The notes: generated by a model not told the origin, from the letters alone. Positions 1 through 10,900 are shown, counted from the stretch's first letter. The stretch: DNA of 64,000 nucleotides from Branchipolynoe longqiensis (GCA_030323885.1 CM059197.1:31090209-31154208), one strand, 5' to 3'. Translations and numbers: made by a program.

Positions 1-607
1 TTGACATCAGAATGGTAATCGACTTGTGACACAGGACTGGGCACATAATTGTGACGTCAGACCAAGTATTGACTTCTTACAACAGGCTGAGTATTGACTT
101 TTGACATCAGGCTGAGTATTGACTTTTGACATCAGTTGAGTATTGACTTGTGACATCAGGCCGAGTATCGACTTGTGACATCAGGCCGAGTATCGACTTG
201 TGACATCAGGCCGAGTATCGACTTGTGACATCAGGCCGGGTATCAACTTTTGACATCAGGCCGAGTATTGACATGTGACATCAGGCCGTGTATCGACTTT
301 TGACATCAGCTGAGTATCGACTTGTGACATCAGGCCGAGTATCGACTTGTGACATCAGGCCGAGTATCGACTTGGGACATCAGGCCGAGTATCGACTTGT
401 GACATCAGGCCGAGTATCGACTTGTGACATCAGGCCGAGTATTGACTTGTGACATCAGGCCGAGTATTGACTTATGACATCAGGCCGAGTATCGACTTGT
501 GACATCAGGCCGAGTATCGACTTGTGACATCAGACTGACTATCGACTTGTGACATCAGGTCAAGTATCGACTAGTGACATAAGGCTGAGTATCGACTTGT
601 GACATCA
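1..607. repeat. 25 bp minisatellite (about 24 units), SINE-A derived
   Basis: Direct tandem units of 25 bp run from the window edge to about 607, so the array is probably cut by the edge. The unit at 504-528 matches the SINE-A segment at 14077-14101 over 25 bp with three differences. The array runs straight into further SINE-A sequence at 608-672, so it most likely arose by amplification of that SINE segment in place. Confidence 0.9.
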
Positions 608-672
608 GTGTGGGTCTCGACTTGTGTGACAGTGCCCATCCATGGCAGCTCCATAGTGTTGCTCCACTATTT
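608..672 (-). mobile_element. SINE-A fragment abutting the minisatellite
   Basis: The sequence after the last array unit continues as degenerate SINE-A body (GTGACAGTGCCCATCCATGG, then a version of the TTTATAGTGCTGCCCCAC segment). It is the residual source or neighbour of the array. Head and tail are absent. Confidence 0.7.
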
Positions 673-1255
673 ACGTTGCTCCTTGGCTGTCTACATTCTA
701 ACAGTGCAATTTGTTCTATACCTACTTGTGCGACCACTTGGATTTTCATTTTTTGAAATTCTACAGGACGCGTTGTTACTGTGCACAAACAATCTACAAG
801 GATTAAAATCTCCAAGAAGAACACTATATACACTGAGCCCTGTTTTTCTGACACACATCACCCAACAGCATGCCAATTTAATTGAACCACCTGTGATTGT
901 GTGTGTGTCAGAAATCTTGGAGACAGATCAACTAAATGCAAAATCACGGACTTGCATCTCTGCAAAGCAGAATGGTAGGATGAGTCAGCACATTACCAGA
1001 TGCTGTCAAAAGGACATTCTAAGACAGACACAAACCACCAAAAATAGACTGTGCCTTTCTTTGTTGTAAATGTTACCATTGCCTGAGTCACGTGTCCGCC
1101 TTGCTATTTAATATGCAGCAACTCATCAGGGAGAACAAACGCCAACAAGCCACGGTCTTAATTATGCACACAGCAGAGGAGCCGGCCCGTGTAGGAAGGA
1201 GGCAGGCATTCCTATTTCAGAATCATTTATGGAGATATTGACCACCGAAGCTGCC
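673..1255. other. No recognised feature
   Basis: No element or gene was recognised. An open frame at 599-1069 starts inside the SINE and array remnant and has no motif I recognise, so I do not call it a gene. Confidence 0.5.
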
Positions 1256-1519
1256 TTAAGGCCCTGTCACACTGCATAAGCGTGTGCCAACATATGTGAC
1301 ACACACTGTCATACAGCGGGAATTTTGAACATGCTCAAAAATACTCCTTATGCCAAACGTACCCATAACTTGTCTCATCATACACCAGTGGGCTATTTAT
1401 GAATACTACTTATGTCAAGGGTACCCATAACTTGTCTCAGCGTACACCAACGTGTTGCCACAAAATCACATACGTCGGCATACTCTTATGCAATATGGCA
1501 CTGTGTGACAGGGCCTTAA
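1256..1519. mobile_element. M2 MITE copy
   Basis: The ends are inverted copies (AAGGCCCTGTCACAC at left, GTGTGACAGGGCCTT at right). The interior has repeated CCCATAACTTGTCTCA segments also found in the copies at 7682, 20608 and 36921. No coding capacity is visible. TTAA sits at both outer edges and could be a TSD or part of the TIR. Confidence 0.85.
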
Positions 1520-1582
1520 GGGTATTAGTATGCTGCAATATGTGGTATGTGACCTGCATTAAACCAATGCTGCATTGCTAAT

Positions 1583-2092
1583 GCCTCGGTCACAAATGCC
1601 TTGCTGCGTGCTTGTGGTGGCCAGAAGTCGCCACATCGGTCAGACTGTACGGCGACCGCAAGGTGGGTTGCAGTCGCCGTACGGTGACCGTACGGTTTTC
1701 TGCTCACCGCAAGGGATTGCAATTTTTTTAAGTTGTAGTTATCTTAACTTCTGAAAATTGCAATGCTGCAGGCCACAATCATGGCACAAGGACTCCACAA
1801 CACGGTACGGTCACCTTTGTTGACATCAATGAAAAGGTTGTAAAATGAATATCAATATGGTACACAATTCATGTTTGTGTGATCAATATTAAGAAACTTA
1901 TAATGTTTTAATACATTAAATACGTGCATAAAGTTCAAAACAAACTGCAATGCGCCTTGCGGTGACCGTATGATTTGTGAATAGATCAACCACAGACCAC
2001 AACATCATAATATTTGCATAAACCACAAGGCGCACCACAGACCGCAGCACCATATGGCGATCGCATCATTTGTGACTTAAGCTTTAACGAGT
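1583..2092. mobile_element. Candidate MITE with GTCACAAATG ends
   Basis: GGTCACAAATG near the left end is inverted at the right (CATTTGTGACTTAAGC). The interior holds internal palindromes such as CCGTACGGTGACCGTACGG near 1676. I see no second copy here, so this is a structural call only. Confidence 0.45.
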
Positions 2093-2417
2093 CAAATAAC
2101 ATCGAAGACCTGAGGTAGAAATCAGTGAGTGTTGTGTATAGTCTCTACTCAAGGACCAGTGGGGACTTCTGAAACAGATTTCTTTCCTTTTGAATAACAT
2201 GCTGTCAGGGCCGAGACACTGATCTTCCAGCCCGATTGACAAATGCAACATACAGGCTAAACAAGGTTAAAACAATATAAATGGACAACTACCAAGATGA
2301 GACCGAGTAAAGCATTGACATGAATTGATCAGGCAAAGAGCGCGATAAAAGAAAATCGGACGCAGCGAGGAGTGAGGTGTGTTAGACTAGCATGGTGATA
2401 GTTAGTGGGGTAGGAGG
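2093..2417. other. No recognised feature
   Basis: Unique-looking sequence with no open frame, repeat or RNA structure that I recognise. Confidence 0.4.
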
Positions 2418-2692
2418 GTTGTTGTTGGTTGTTGGAGTTTTACATCTTGTCAACATCTAAGGTACCGACTTGTGACAGTGCACATTCATGGCGACTTTAT
2501 AGTGCTTCACTCTGGGAATTCAGCTGTCAGCACCATGATCCCATATCCCACTGATTGACATTATCCTGACGCAGAGCCAACCAGTCCTTGCCCTATCCTA
2601 CTAATGGCAAGCGCCTGGCTAGGAAGCGACAATCATTAATTTTTAAGTCATTGGTTTGGCTCGACCAGGGTTCTAACCAACCAACCGACCTT
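2418..2692 (-). mobile_element. SINE-A copy, head truncated
   Basis: It starts with the reversed (AACC)n tail as GGTTGTTGGAGTTTTACATC, then the body with GACTTGTGACAGTGC and the junction TTAAGTCATTGGTTTGGCTCG. The tRNA-like head is lost just after this junction. A short internal deletion removes the GGTCATATCAGGA part. Confidence 0.85.
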
Positions 2693-3490
2693 GACACACC
2701 ATGTTATGTGATTGTATTAATACTTTCGGATAGTCAATGCACGAATGAATTCTAAATGTAGCTCAATTGGCAAAAACTGCCAAAGCAGGTTCAGCCATTG
2801 CCCACTGTTCTAAGAAGCACAACGTCTGGTCAGTGTTTGTACCAAGGCAGAAATAAAAATCCTACTTTTGTGCAACCAAAATCTTAGTTTTCCTTCAGTA
2901 CATAAAATATGAAAAAAACTAAACTGTGAGACAATTAAAAATAACATATTCTGAATAAAGCAACTTATTTCATTAGCATTCCAAAGAATGTATGACATTC
3001 AAGTTTAATTTTGAACAAAAAATGTAAGGAAAATCCGACGGATTCGTCCTAAAATAATGCACAATTATCTAAAATCGGACTTTATCCGACAAATACATGA
3101 ATATCCGACTACAAAGACTCTCTTGTTCATATATAGCGGCCATTTTAAAACGACCAGACAGCGTGTGCAACATGAGGAACCAACAGCGGAAACTAACTGG
3201 GTTACGCAGCTCTCATCGATGCACACAAACACTGCAAGAGGCCCCGAGTATCACGTGACCAAAGCAGTGCGTGCAGCCTCGTTCTGATTCAGAATAACCC
3301 GACCCGAATGCCACGATAACGGTGGCTTTTTCTCCAAGTTCTGCTGAGTCATGATTGTGCTGACGTAAACGATACCCAGACACTTGCATATATGTCAACG
3401 CAGTGAAGAGTCGATTACACTTGAGGGGCTTCCTGCCAGCGCTTCCTATCAGAAGAGATGGCTGTGATATGCAGTGACACCATCCTCTTG
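2693..3490. other. No recognised feature; AT-rich
   Basis: AT-rich sequence without a defensible gene. Short frames at 2810-2998, 3057-3287 and 3213-3398 show no family motif. Confidence 0.4.
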
Positions 3491-3859
3491 TAGGGATGAA
3501 AGTGGTCTTCGGCTAACTAAAATCACAGAAATCAAGCCGAGCTTATTTCATCGACGGCAAATTTCCCCGAAAACATGGATTTTCTCCCATAGATGTAGCA
3601 CTGTCAGTGAATCGCGAGAAAAATGCTGGAAGTCAGGTTTCGGCTATCTGTGTTATGACTGTATTATCGCCCACACCAAACACCCTTTTGTTTTGGTTTT
3701 ATATTTTTGCAACATCTAAGGTCATATAAGAATGAGATTCGAATGAACCAATTGTTGTCATATAATATATCCTGATTCCTAGTGATTTTGTGAACGTTAA
3801 TCAGTGAATATTTAAAAAACTCGCGGAAATCCGCGAAATTAGCGGAGATCTTTCATCCT
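3491..3859 (+). mobile_element. M7 MITE, full length
   Basis: It begins AGGGATGAAAGTGGTC and ends GATCTTTCATCCTT, giving inverted GGATGAAAG termini, with CGCGGAAATCCGCG near the right end. The same interior recurs at 8281, 12002, 17029 and 28767. No coding capacity. The short frame at 3474-3719 is incidental. Confidence 0.85.
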
Positions 3860-4137
3860 TGGTCTTGATACCCTCCCTCTCTCCTCCCCACAACATTCAC
3901 GTGCACAGTTGCACTACTTAGCTTGGGTTGTGCAAGCAGCTGCGACACGTCTGACTCTAAGTAAAGAATTCAATTGACGATTTGTTGAAACAATGTATTT
4001 TACATCAGCATGAAGATTAATTTGATGCAACATTGGTTGCTCGGCTGAAAGATCACCCCTTGGGGAAGCCAAACAGTTACCTTACCAGTACTACATGTTT
4101 GTGGTTAAATCAAACTCACCTCAACTCAATTCAACAA

Positions 4138-4429
4138 TGCCTCGGACTACTCCCGGTCCACTGCCGAACTACCCGGACCACCCCCGGATCGCCTGGAACA
4201 TGCCGGATCGAGCCCGGATCGCAAAATGCCCCGGACCGCATTTTAAACATTTTAAAACATCCGGGGCGGACCCCGGGCGAGGCCAGACCACCCATGGATC
4301 ATGCCGGATCACCAAGGACCAGCCACGGATGAGGCACGGATCACCCTGGATCACCATAGACCACGCCGGTTGAGGGTACGGGGCTCGTCCGGCTCCTGAT
4401 CCGGGTAGGTGTGACTGGGCCTTAAAGTC
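4138..4429. mobile_element. GC-rich repeat with one M2/M3-type end
   Basis: Rich in CCGGATC and CCCGGA motifs, ending TAGGTGTGACTGGGCCTT, which is the reversed GGCCCAGTCACACC terminus shared by the M2/M3 MITEs. A matching left terminus is not clear, so it may be truncated. The three overlapping open frames here only reflect the motif repetition. Confidence 0.45.
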
Positions 4430-4449
4430 CAATGGACATTGCACACTCA

Positions 4450-4527
4450 CTTCCCGTGTGCCAGGTGATGGGTTCGAATGCCGCTCGAGTCAAACCAATG
4501 ATTTGATCTAAGCTAAGAATATGCAAT
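4450..4527 (+). mobile_element. SINE-A head/junction fragment
   Basis: It shows a B-box-like GGGTTCGAATGCC followed by GAGTCAAACCAATGA, the junction between the tRNA-like head and the SINE-A body. The rest of the body is absent. Confidence 0.55.
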
Positions 4528-5284
4528 TCTTTCTACCTAACTAGTTGATTACCAGGAGAGGATAGGGAGCGGGGAAATGAGGGGGGGAAACCAATTGTCT
4601 TCAATATTACAGTGATATTAATCAACAAATGTAACCAAAAAGTCATTGTAATTCACAGACCAATAGGTTAACACTACAAATGAAGCTGATCTTGGCTAAA
4701 AGACAGAACAAAATACTTGAAGTGTTGACAGGACCAAGATGAGATAAAATAGTTCAAAACAAACACAATCTTGATTCAATGTAGGACCACACAAAACAGA
4801 AGACGGCACACACTCAGCTCAAGAATCTTCATCTCGGACAGCAACAGGTGGGAAGTGATGTGATAGCCTGATACTCTGGCATTTGGTGAGCGGTGTTAGG
4901 TGGCTCTGTGAGGCAGTGATCAAGATCTCACACTCTGGCATTTCGTAAAGCACCCCTGTAAAGGTGAGTGAGTGGGTGAGGAGGTCCGACTGGGGGTAGG
5001 GAGGGAGGGGGGGTAGGGGAGGAATGGAGAAAGGGGAAGGGGGGGGGGGGGAGGACAAGGGAGCAAAACTCCACCTGCCTAAATTACTGCCTGTGTGAGA
5101 ATGAGATCTTCATTGTATGCTTTATGCTTTATTTGCTTTAGACTACGTATTTAATTGTTGGTTTTGTATAAACTATAATCCACTTGGGTGTGGTGTTTTT
5201 TTTTGGGGGGGGGGGGTGGAGGGTTGTGGTTTATTTACGTTATATCTTTGTATTGGTACATTGGCTGATTAAGCAAGGGAAATT
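4528..5284. other. No recognised gene; G-rich tracts
   Basis: Contains a purine-rich stretch around 4970-5065 and a G run around 5203-5217. The reverse-strand frame at 4819-5058 is proline-rich only because of that tract. Confidence 0.4.
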
Positions 5285-5411
5285 TCAATCGCTGCCAATT
5301 GGGTCTTCCCCATTCCACTGCTCCTTGCCCTACCCTAGTAATGCCGAGCACCAGGTTAGGTAGCGACAAATATACATTTTTAAGTCATTGGTTTGACTCG
5401 ACCAGGGTTTG
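5285..5411 (-). mobile_element. SINE-A fragment, head side
   Basis: It covers TGCTCCTTGCCCTACCC through TTAAGTCATTGGTTTGACTCG. The body upstream and the tRNA-like head are missing. Confidence 0.75.
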
Positions 5412-5423
5412 CGTGTAAATGTA

Positions 5424-5579
5424 GCCCCGGGCGCTGTGGCTTAATCGGTAGAGCGCGGGCCTCGCATGCGGAAGGTCGGGACTTCGATTCCAGGTCAAGT
5501 CAAACCAATGACCTATACAATTGATATGTGTCGCTTCCTAGCCTGGTTAGCTCAGTATCGTGATACTGTGACTGAGTGG
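5424..5579 (+). mobile_element. SINE-A left arm with type I head (fold-back pair)
   Basis: A tRNA-like head (A-box region GGCTTAATCGGTAGAGC, then a degenerate B box) is followed by the body up to GTGACTGAGTGG. At 5580 the sequence switches abruptly to the opposite strand of the same SINE, so arm and partner form an imperfect inverted pair. Confidence 0.8.
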
Positions 5580-5781
5580 CCATATCAGGACGGGTACCGA
5601 CTTGTGACAGTGCACACTCATGGCGACTTTATAGTGCTGCCACACTGGGAAATCAGGCCACCAGCACTATGACCCAATATTCAACTCAGTCATATTATCC
5701 TCACATTGAGCTAACCAGTCTTTGCCCTATCCTATTAATGCCGAGTGCCAGGCTAGGAAGCGACAGGTATCAATGTGATAG
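5580..5781 (-). mobile_element. SINE-A right arm of fold-back pair
   Basis: CATATCAGGACGGGTACCGA through TAGGAAGCGACAGGTATCAA is SINE-A body in minus orientation. It runs directly into a 13 bp tandem array at about 5775. Neither tail nor head is present in this arm. Confidence 0.8.
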
Positions 5782-6228
5782 GGAGATGTGACAGGGATAT
5801 GTGACAGCGAGACATGATAAGGAGATGTGATAGGTAGATGTGATAGGGAGATGTGACAGCGAGATGTGATAGGTAGATGTGATAGGGAGATGTGACAGCG
5901 AGACGTGATAGGGAGATGTGATAGGGGGATGTGATAGCTAGATGTGATAGGGAGATGTGACAGCGAGATGTGATAGGTAGATCTGATAGGGAGATGTGGT
6001 AGGTAGATGTGACAGGGAGATGCGACAGTGAGAGGTGATAGGTAGATGTAATCGGGAGATGTGATATGTAGATGTGACAGGGAGATGTGATAGGGAGATG
6101 TGACAGTGAGATGTGATAGGGAGATGTGATAGGGAGATGTGACAGCGAGAAGTGACAGCGAGATGTAATAGGTAGATGTGATAGGGAGATGTGACAGCGA
6201 GATATGATAGGGAGATGGAATTTCGATG
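5775..6228. repeat. 13 bp tandem array (GATGTGATAGGGA / GATGTGACAGCGA)
   Basis: About 35 units of roughly 13 bp alternate between ATAGGGA, ATAGGTA and ACAGCGA endings. The array begins without a gap at the end of a truncated SINE-A. The 177-residue reverse-strand frame with repeating HISLSHLPITS is a by-product of the repeat, not a protein. Confidence 0.9.
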
Positions 6229-6230
6229 TG

Positions 6231-6362
6231 CCTGTTAAAATTAATTTGGTATGTTTTCACTGCAAATATCTCAAAAGCTATTTATTTCAAATAAAAAGTT
6301 TCTTCAAACTAAAGGAAAATAGATCATAATGATCAGACTAATATATTTATCTCAGAAAATAA
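6231..6362 (+). mobile_element. M1 MITE fragment (right half)
   Basis: Matches the right interior of M1 (AAAATTAATTTGG, TCAAATATCTC-like, ATTTATCTCAGAAAATA). The terminal GCATAGTCCGATG repeat is missing. Confidence 0.7.
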
Positions 6363-6500
6363 GCACGCCTACTTAACTAGGTGACTTACTCTGATAGCGT
6401 AACAACCCTCACGTCACACACCGGAAAGGATGAAATGGTAACTCACCTAGAAAATAAAAAGAGCAAAGTAAAATGGTTATTCAGCACGACCTAGCCGGAT

Positions 6501-6579
6501 GCCGGCCCGTCCCTTCACACGGCCCGTCCCTTCACACGGCCCGTCCCTTCACACGGCCCGTCCCTTCACACGGCCCGCC
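6501..6579. repeat. 17 bp tandem repeat, about 4.5 units
   Basis: GGCCCGTCCCTTCACAC is repeated head to tail almost without divergence, suggesting recent expansion or contraction. It lies in an otherwise unassigned stretch (6363-6735). Confidence 0.95.
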
Positions 6580-6735
6580 TGCATGTTCCGGAGTTCCATG
6601 GGGCCGCTAATCAGATCCCCGCAGTCTCATCTCTCGCCTTTCACCCATTAGCACACGCCCACCCACTCCATATTCAGGCAGTATTGCAACAGCGTCCAGG
6701 CAGCAGCAACCTCACCCCAACCCATCTGCGGAACT

Positions 6736-7064
6736 GGTTGGTTGCTGGGAGTTTTACGTCCTGGCAACATCTCAGGTCATATCAGGACGGGTACTGACTT
6801 TTGACAGTGCACACTCATGGCGACTTTATAGTGTTTCCCCACTGGGAGACCAGGCTACCAGCACCATGACCCGATATCCCACTCAGTTACATTATCCTGA
6901 TACTGAGCCAACCAGTCCTTGCCATATCCTATTAATGCCGAGCACCTGGCAGGGAAGTGACAAGGATAACTTTTAAGTCATTGGTTTTGAATCAACTGGG
7001 GATTGAACTCCCGATCTCTCGCGCGGGAGGCCTGCGCTGTATTTATTCGGCCACCACACCTGGC
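6736..7064 (-). mobile_element. SINE-A, full length, type I head
   Basis: Tail GGTTGGTTGCTGGG at left, complete body, junction TTAAGTCATTGGTTTTGA, then the type I head in reverse (GCGGGAGGCCTGCGCT, ATTCGGCCACC). Confidence 0.9.
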
Positions 7065-7071
7065 ATACCTA

Positions 7072-7385
7072 ATGTAAAGCTTGTTTTATTTAAAGATGCC
7101 TCTAGAGTGCCTGGACTTTTGTCATCGGCTATTAGACGTCAAACATCTGGTCATTCTGACATATTTCTTGGGAGGAAACCCGCTGCTGCCACATAGGCGA
7201 CTCTTTCCGAGCAACAAGGGGTCTTTTATATGCACTTTCCCACACACAGGACATCACATACCACAGCCTTTAATGAAGCAGTTGTGGAACACTGGTTGGA
7301 ATGGAAAATATCCCAAACTGCAAATGGGTCCACTGAGCAGGATCAATCAGATGACCGATACCTTCACAGATGGACACCTTACAGC
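7072..7385 (-). mobile_element. SINE-C copy 1
   Basis: Shares its whole interior with 63434-63740 (GCTTGTTTTATTTAA, TCATCGGCTATTAGACGTC, AAGGGGTCTTTTATATGCA, CACATACCACAGCC). I associate this body with a tRNA-headed SINE common in gastropod genomes, read on the minus strand. No clear head remains. Two short open frames across it are incidental. Confidence 0.75.
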
Positions 7386-7542
7386 CTGAGCTAAATGTGC
7401 ATACATACAAGCACGCATATATATGCATACTATTCAGACGCATTCCTTGCCAGAATTGACTTCAGCCAGTGTGTGTACGATTGCATCATGACCTATTTAT
7501 TGATATATTGTTAACATGATTAATAACATATCGATAAACTTA

Positions 7543-7681
7543 ATTAGATAAGACACCAGCGCTCAACAAGCACATTCAGACGCCATCCATCTACTCCAGT
7601 AGCTTTGCCTTAGGGTAGTCTAAAGCTGTCAACATTTTCACGGTCGTACAATGTGTATGACAGGGGGAGGAGGACTGACAG
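7543..7681 (+). repeat. Repeat E copy 1
   Basis: About 135 bp (ATTAGATAAGACACCAGCGC to GAGGACTGACAGTAAAG) nearly identical to 12462-12600. A related reversed piece lies near 60186-60270. It abuts the M2 MITE. Confidence 0.85.
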
Positions 7682-7953
7682 TAAAGGACCTGTCACACTA
7701 TGCCGTATTGCGTCAGCATATGCCGACAAACACAGTCATACTGTAGAATTCTTAACGTGCTCAAAAATAGACTGATGCCCAAACTTACCCATAACTTATT
7801 TCAGCGTACACCAGTGGACTTTAACGAATACTACTTATGCCAAACGTACCCATAACTGGTCTCAGCATACACTAGCATACCCCAATGTGTTGGCGCAAAA
7901 TCACATACATTGGCATACACTGACACAATACAGCATAGTGTGACAGGGCCTTT
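7682..7953. mobile_element. M2 MITE copy, full length
   Basis: Inverted termini of about 45 bp: AAAGGACCTGTCACACTATG at left and CATAGTGTGACAGGGCCTTT at right. The interior is shared with the 1256, 20608 and 36921 copies. Confidence 0.9.
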
Positions 7954-8015
7954 AAGTATGACTTTTATTGCTTAGTAAAAATGTTGAAATTTTTGAGCGA
8001 TTTCTTTTTGTACAT

Positions 8016-8280
8016 TAGTTTGTTTGTTTGGGCTTTTACATCCTAGAAACAACAACGGTCATTTCAGGATGGGTACCGACTTGTGACAGTGTGCACTTAT
8101 GGTGACTTTATACTGCTGCCCCACTGGGAGACCAGGCCGCTGGTACCATGACCCAATTTCCCACTCAATCACATTATCCTGATACATGTACTGAGCTAAC
8201 CAGTCTTTCCCCTATCTGAGTAATGGTGAGCACTAGGCTAAGGAGCGACAACTATCAATTGTACTAGTCAATGGTTTATT
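8016..8280 (-). mobile_element. SINE-A, head missing
   Basis: Tail GTTTGTTTGTTTGGGCTTTT, then the body through TAGTCAATGGTTTA. The head is replaced by a 5'-truncated M7 MITE at 8281. Confidence 0.85.
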
Positions 8281-8552
8281 ACACCGCCGCCGAATTTCTG
8301 CGATAACTCGGATCTTCTCCCATAGACTTAGCACTGTCAGGGAATCGTGAAAAATACCGGAAGTCAGGTTTCAACTAGCCTTGTTGTGATTGCATTATCG
8401 CCCATACCAAAGACATTCTTGTTTAGGTTTTGTGTTCTAGCTACATCTAAGGTCATATAAGAACAGGATTCGAACCACCCAACAACAAATTGTTTAACGT
8501 TAATCGTTAAAAGTCTCGGAAATCCGCGAAAACGTGGGGATCTTTCATCCCT
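8281..8552 (+). mobile_element. M7 MITE, left end missing
   Basis: Starts inside the M7 interior (ACACCGCCGCCGAATTTCTG) and runs to the intact right end ATCTTTCATCCCTG. The left TIR is lost at the junction with the SINE-A copy. Confidence 0.8.
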
Positions 8553-8845
8553 GAATTAAATCCATTTGCGATGCACACAAATGCACATGATAACAAAACA
8601 CTGCGTTATATTCGCATGGCACCCAGCTTGCTTGCTTGCTCGATTGGCACCCATTCGTGAAGAGGCGGGGGGGGGGGGGAGTAACAGCCCTTATCAGTTC
8701 CTTATCAGCAACACCGGCGCACAGCTAACCGCGTTAAGGGAACGCCAATACCCGGCGCATGCGCCAAATCCCCCTTTCAATGTTCCAACGATGAAAGAAA
8801 CGCTCGCCTCGCATTGCCCCTCCTCCCTATTAGCGAACCACTAAG
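8553..8845. other. No recognised feature
   Basis: Contains a short G run near 8671 and no repeat shared with the rest of the window that I could see. Confidence 0.35.
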
Positions 8846-9044
8846 AACTCACCGACGCCATTGGTGGGATATACTAAGAAAGCAGCGACCCCACTGGCGA
8901 AGCAGTAAGGGCTCCCTCACTCCACTGGTGATGCACTAATAAATCGGCGACTCCACTGGGGATGTAGTAAGAAATCAGCGACCCCGCTGGCGAACCACTG
9001 AGAGCTCCCTGACTCCACTGGTGATGTACCGTAGTAAGAAATCA
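8846..9044. repeat. 31 bp tandem array, left part
   Basis: CACTGG (or CGCTGG) recurs at 8892, 8923, 8954, 8985 and 9016, an exact 31 bp spacing, with alternating unit types ending in GGCTCCCT and AAGAAATCA. The array is interrupted by the LINE relic and resumes at about 10740. Confidence 0.9.
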
Positions 9045-10735
9045 GGGCAATGTGACAAATACTGCTTTCATTACTTGACTGTCACTCTCCATTTAGCTAT
9101 CTGCTGTGAGAGTGATGTCCATGAGTCGGTCTTAATGTCTCTCAGCTTCAGGTTTCTCTTGATGGTATCCAGGGATGAGGGAGCCCTCTCTTTCTGTAAC
9201 CAGAAGACAGCTGAGAGTAGAGGATCTGCTTTGGTAGCCTGTCTCATGACATCCTCATGAGGTGTCCAGTCCACCGGAGATTCATTTTGATCAGAAGATC
9301 TTCCATAGAGGGCAGCCCCATCCATTCGAGTATTTCCTTATTTGTCACTTTGTCCTTCCAGGTTAGCCTCATGATTGAGCGCAGATGTTGCATCATGAAG
9401 TCATGCAGCTTTTTCACCTGTCGTCTGTACACTGGCCAGGCCTTGGCTCCGTATAGTAGGGTGGATAGCATGATTGCATGGTAGATCTTGCCTTTGACCC
9501 GCATGGACACATGGTGGTTGTTCCAGAGTCTATGGCGTAGTCGGCCGAAAGATGCGCTAGCCTTGGCCATCCTCATCTGTATTTCAGCATCAATGCATCC
9601 ATCACTTGATATAGTGCTTCAGGGGTAGGTGAATTCCGGAACAGAGTTCAGCTTGTTTCCATCAACCATGATATCCTCCTCTCAGGTTCTTGTAGAGTTG
9701 GGTTGGTACAGCACCTCCGTCTTCTTGATTTTAATCTTCAGGCCAAACTTCATCAATGCATCGGAGAAAGCGTCCACTATTTTCTGGATCTCTTGAGCAG
9801 AGTGGGCAACCAGTGCCTGTCATCTGCGAATAACAGCTCTCTCACCAGTATCCTAGTAGTTTTGGTCTTCGCTCTGAAGTGTGCGACGTTCAATAGGTCA
9901 GCGCTCTGTCTGGACTATATATATAGACACCATCCCCCATGCCTCGGAAAGCCTCATCGAGCATTGCTGATAGGAAGATGGAGAAGAGCGTGGGCACCAG
10001 TACACAACCTTGCTTGACCCCATTGGTAACCCCGAACAATTCCAAGACTTCCCCTCCAACACTAACATTCGCCATCATTCCCATATGTAGAGCCTCAATC
10101 ATAGTTGTGAACTTCTCTTGACATCCATACTTGCTCAGTAGCTGCCATAGCCCGGTCCTCCCGACTGTATCAAACGCCTTAGTGAAATCGACAAATACCA
10201 TGTACAGTGGTCAATCCTGCTCAATGCACTTTTCTTGTAGCTGTCGGAGACAAAATATCATATCCATGGTGCTCAGGTTACCTCTGAAGCCACACTGTGT
10301 CTCCGGAACTACATCAGGTGTTATGTGAATAGATAGTCTGTTGAGGAGGATCCTGGCCTGCTATGGAAAGAAGAGAGATTCCTCTATAGTTCTCACAGTC
10401 TGTTTGATCACCTTTCTTGTAGATGGTTACAATGCTGGCATCCTTCCATGCTTGGGGTACAGAACCCTCCTCCCAGGCATTGGTGATTAGTTGGTGCAGT
10501 CTGTTGAACAGATTGTCTCCTCCGTGCTTCCATACTTCAGCAGGAATTCCATCACCCCCAGGTGCTTTGACATCTTTCAGGCTGGCGATTGCTCTAGCCA
10601 TCTCATCCATGGTTGGAATCTCATCGAGGCATGTTTTGGTATTGCGCTGCTGGATGTTGTCCAGAGCTTTGTGATCTATGTCACCAGGGACATTGAGTAG
10701 CTTCTGGAAGTGTTCACTCCATCTTGGCACAACTC
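9045..10735 (-). mobile_element. 5'-truncated non-LTR retrotransposon (RTE-like), old
   Basis: Reading on the minus strand, reverse-transcriptase sequence runs from about 10730 to 9070, and no endonuclease domain is present. Both sides are the same 31 bp array, and a GGTGATGTA..TAAGAAATCA stretch sits at each edge, either as a TSD or because of array periodicity. Truncation at the 5' end is usual for LINE insertions. Confidence 0.85.
9071..10730 (-). pseudogene. Reverse transcriptase, broken frame
   Basis: In order on the minus strand: the fingers region with [19 protein letters not shown] (10314-10730), a QCGFRGN segment, VFVDFTKAFDTVG (10201 down), GVKQGCVL, and a catalytic FADD at 9819-9830. 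A C-terminal part follows with LLYGAKAW, RHLMRMS-like GHLMRMS and DTIKRNLKLRDI. The frame shifts after LLSIAG, there is a stop just before the VFVDF motif, and more breaks lie between 9890 and 9576. The family is a LINE of RTE-like type, with the clade assigned from motif resemblance only. It is non-functional. Confidence 0.85.
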
Positions 10736-10739
10736 TCTT

Positions 10740-10900
10740 GGTGATGTACTAAGAAATCAACGACTCCACTGGCGAACCACTCAGAGCTCCCTGGCTCCAC
10801 TGGTGATGTACTAATGCATTGGTGATTTACTAAGAAATCACTGACGCCCACATTGGTGAAATACTTAGGATCTCGCCGAATCCATTGGCGAATCCTGAAA
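10740..10900. repeat. 31 bp tandem array, right part
   Basis: Resumes with GGTGATGTACTAAGAAATCA. CACTGG occurs at 10767 and 10798 at the same 31 bp spacing, and the units degenerate toward 10900. Confidence 0.8.

Noticed and set aside
1..607. CRISPR-like array
   Set aside because: The units are contiguous 25 bp tandem repeats without unique spacers, in a eukaryotic sequence context.
599..1069. 156-residue open frame as a gene
   Set aside because: It begins in the SINE-derived array remnant, has no recognisable domain, and no splice or promoter support.
5727..6260. 177-residue repetitive protein on the minus strand
   Set aside because: It is a translation of the 13 bp tandem array. The repeat explains the open frame.
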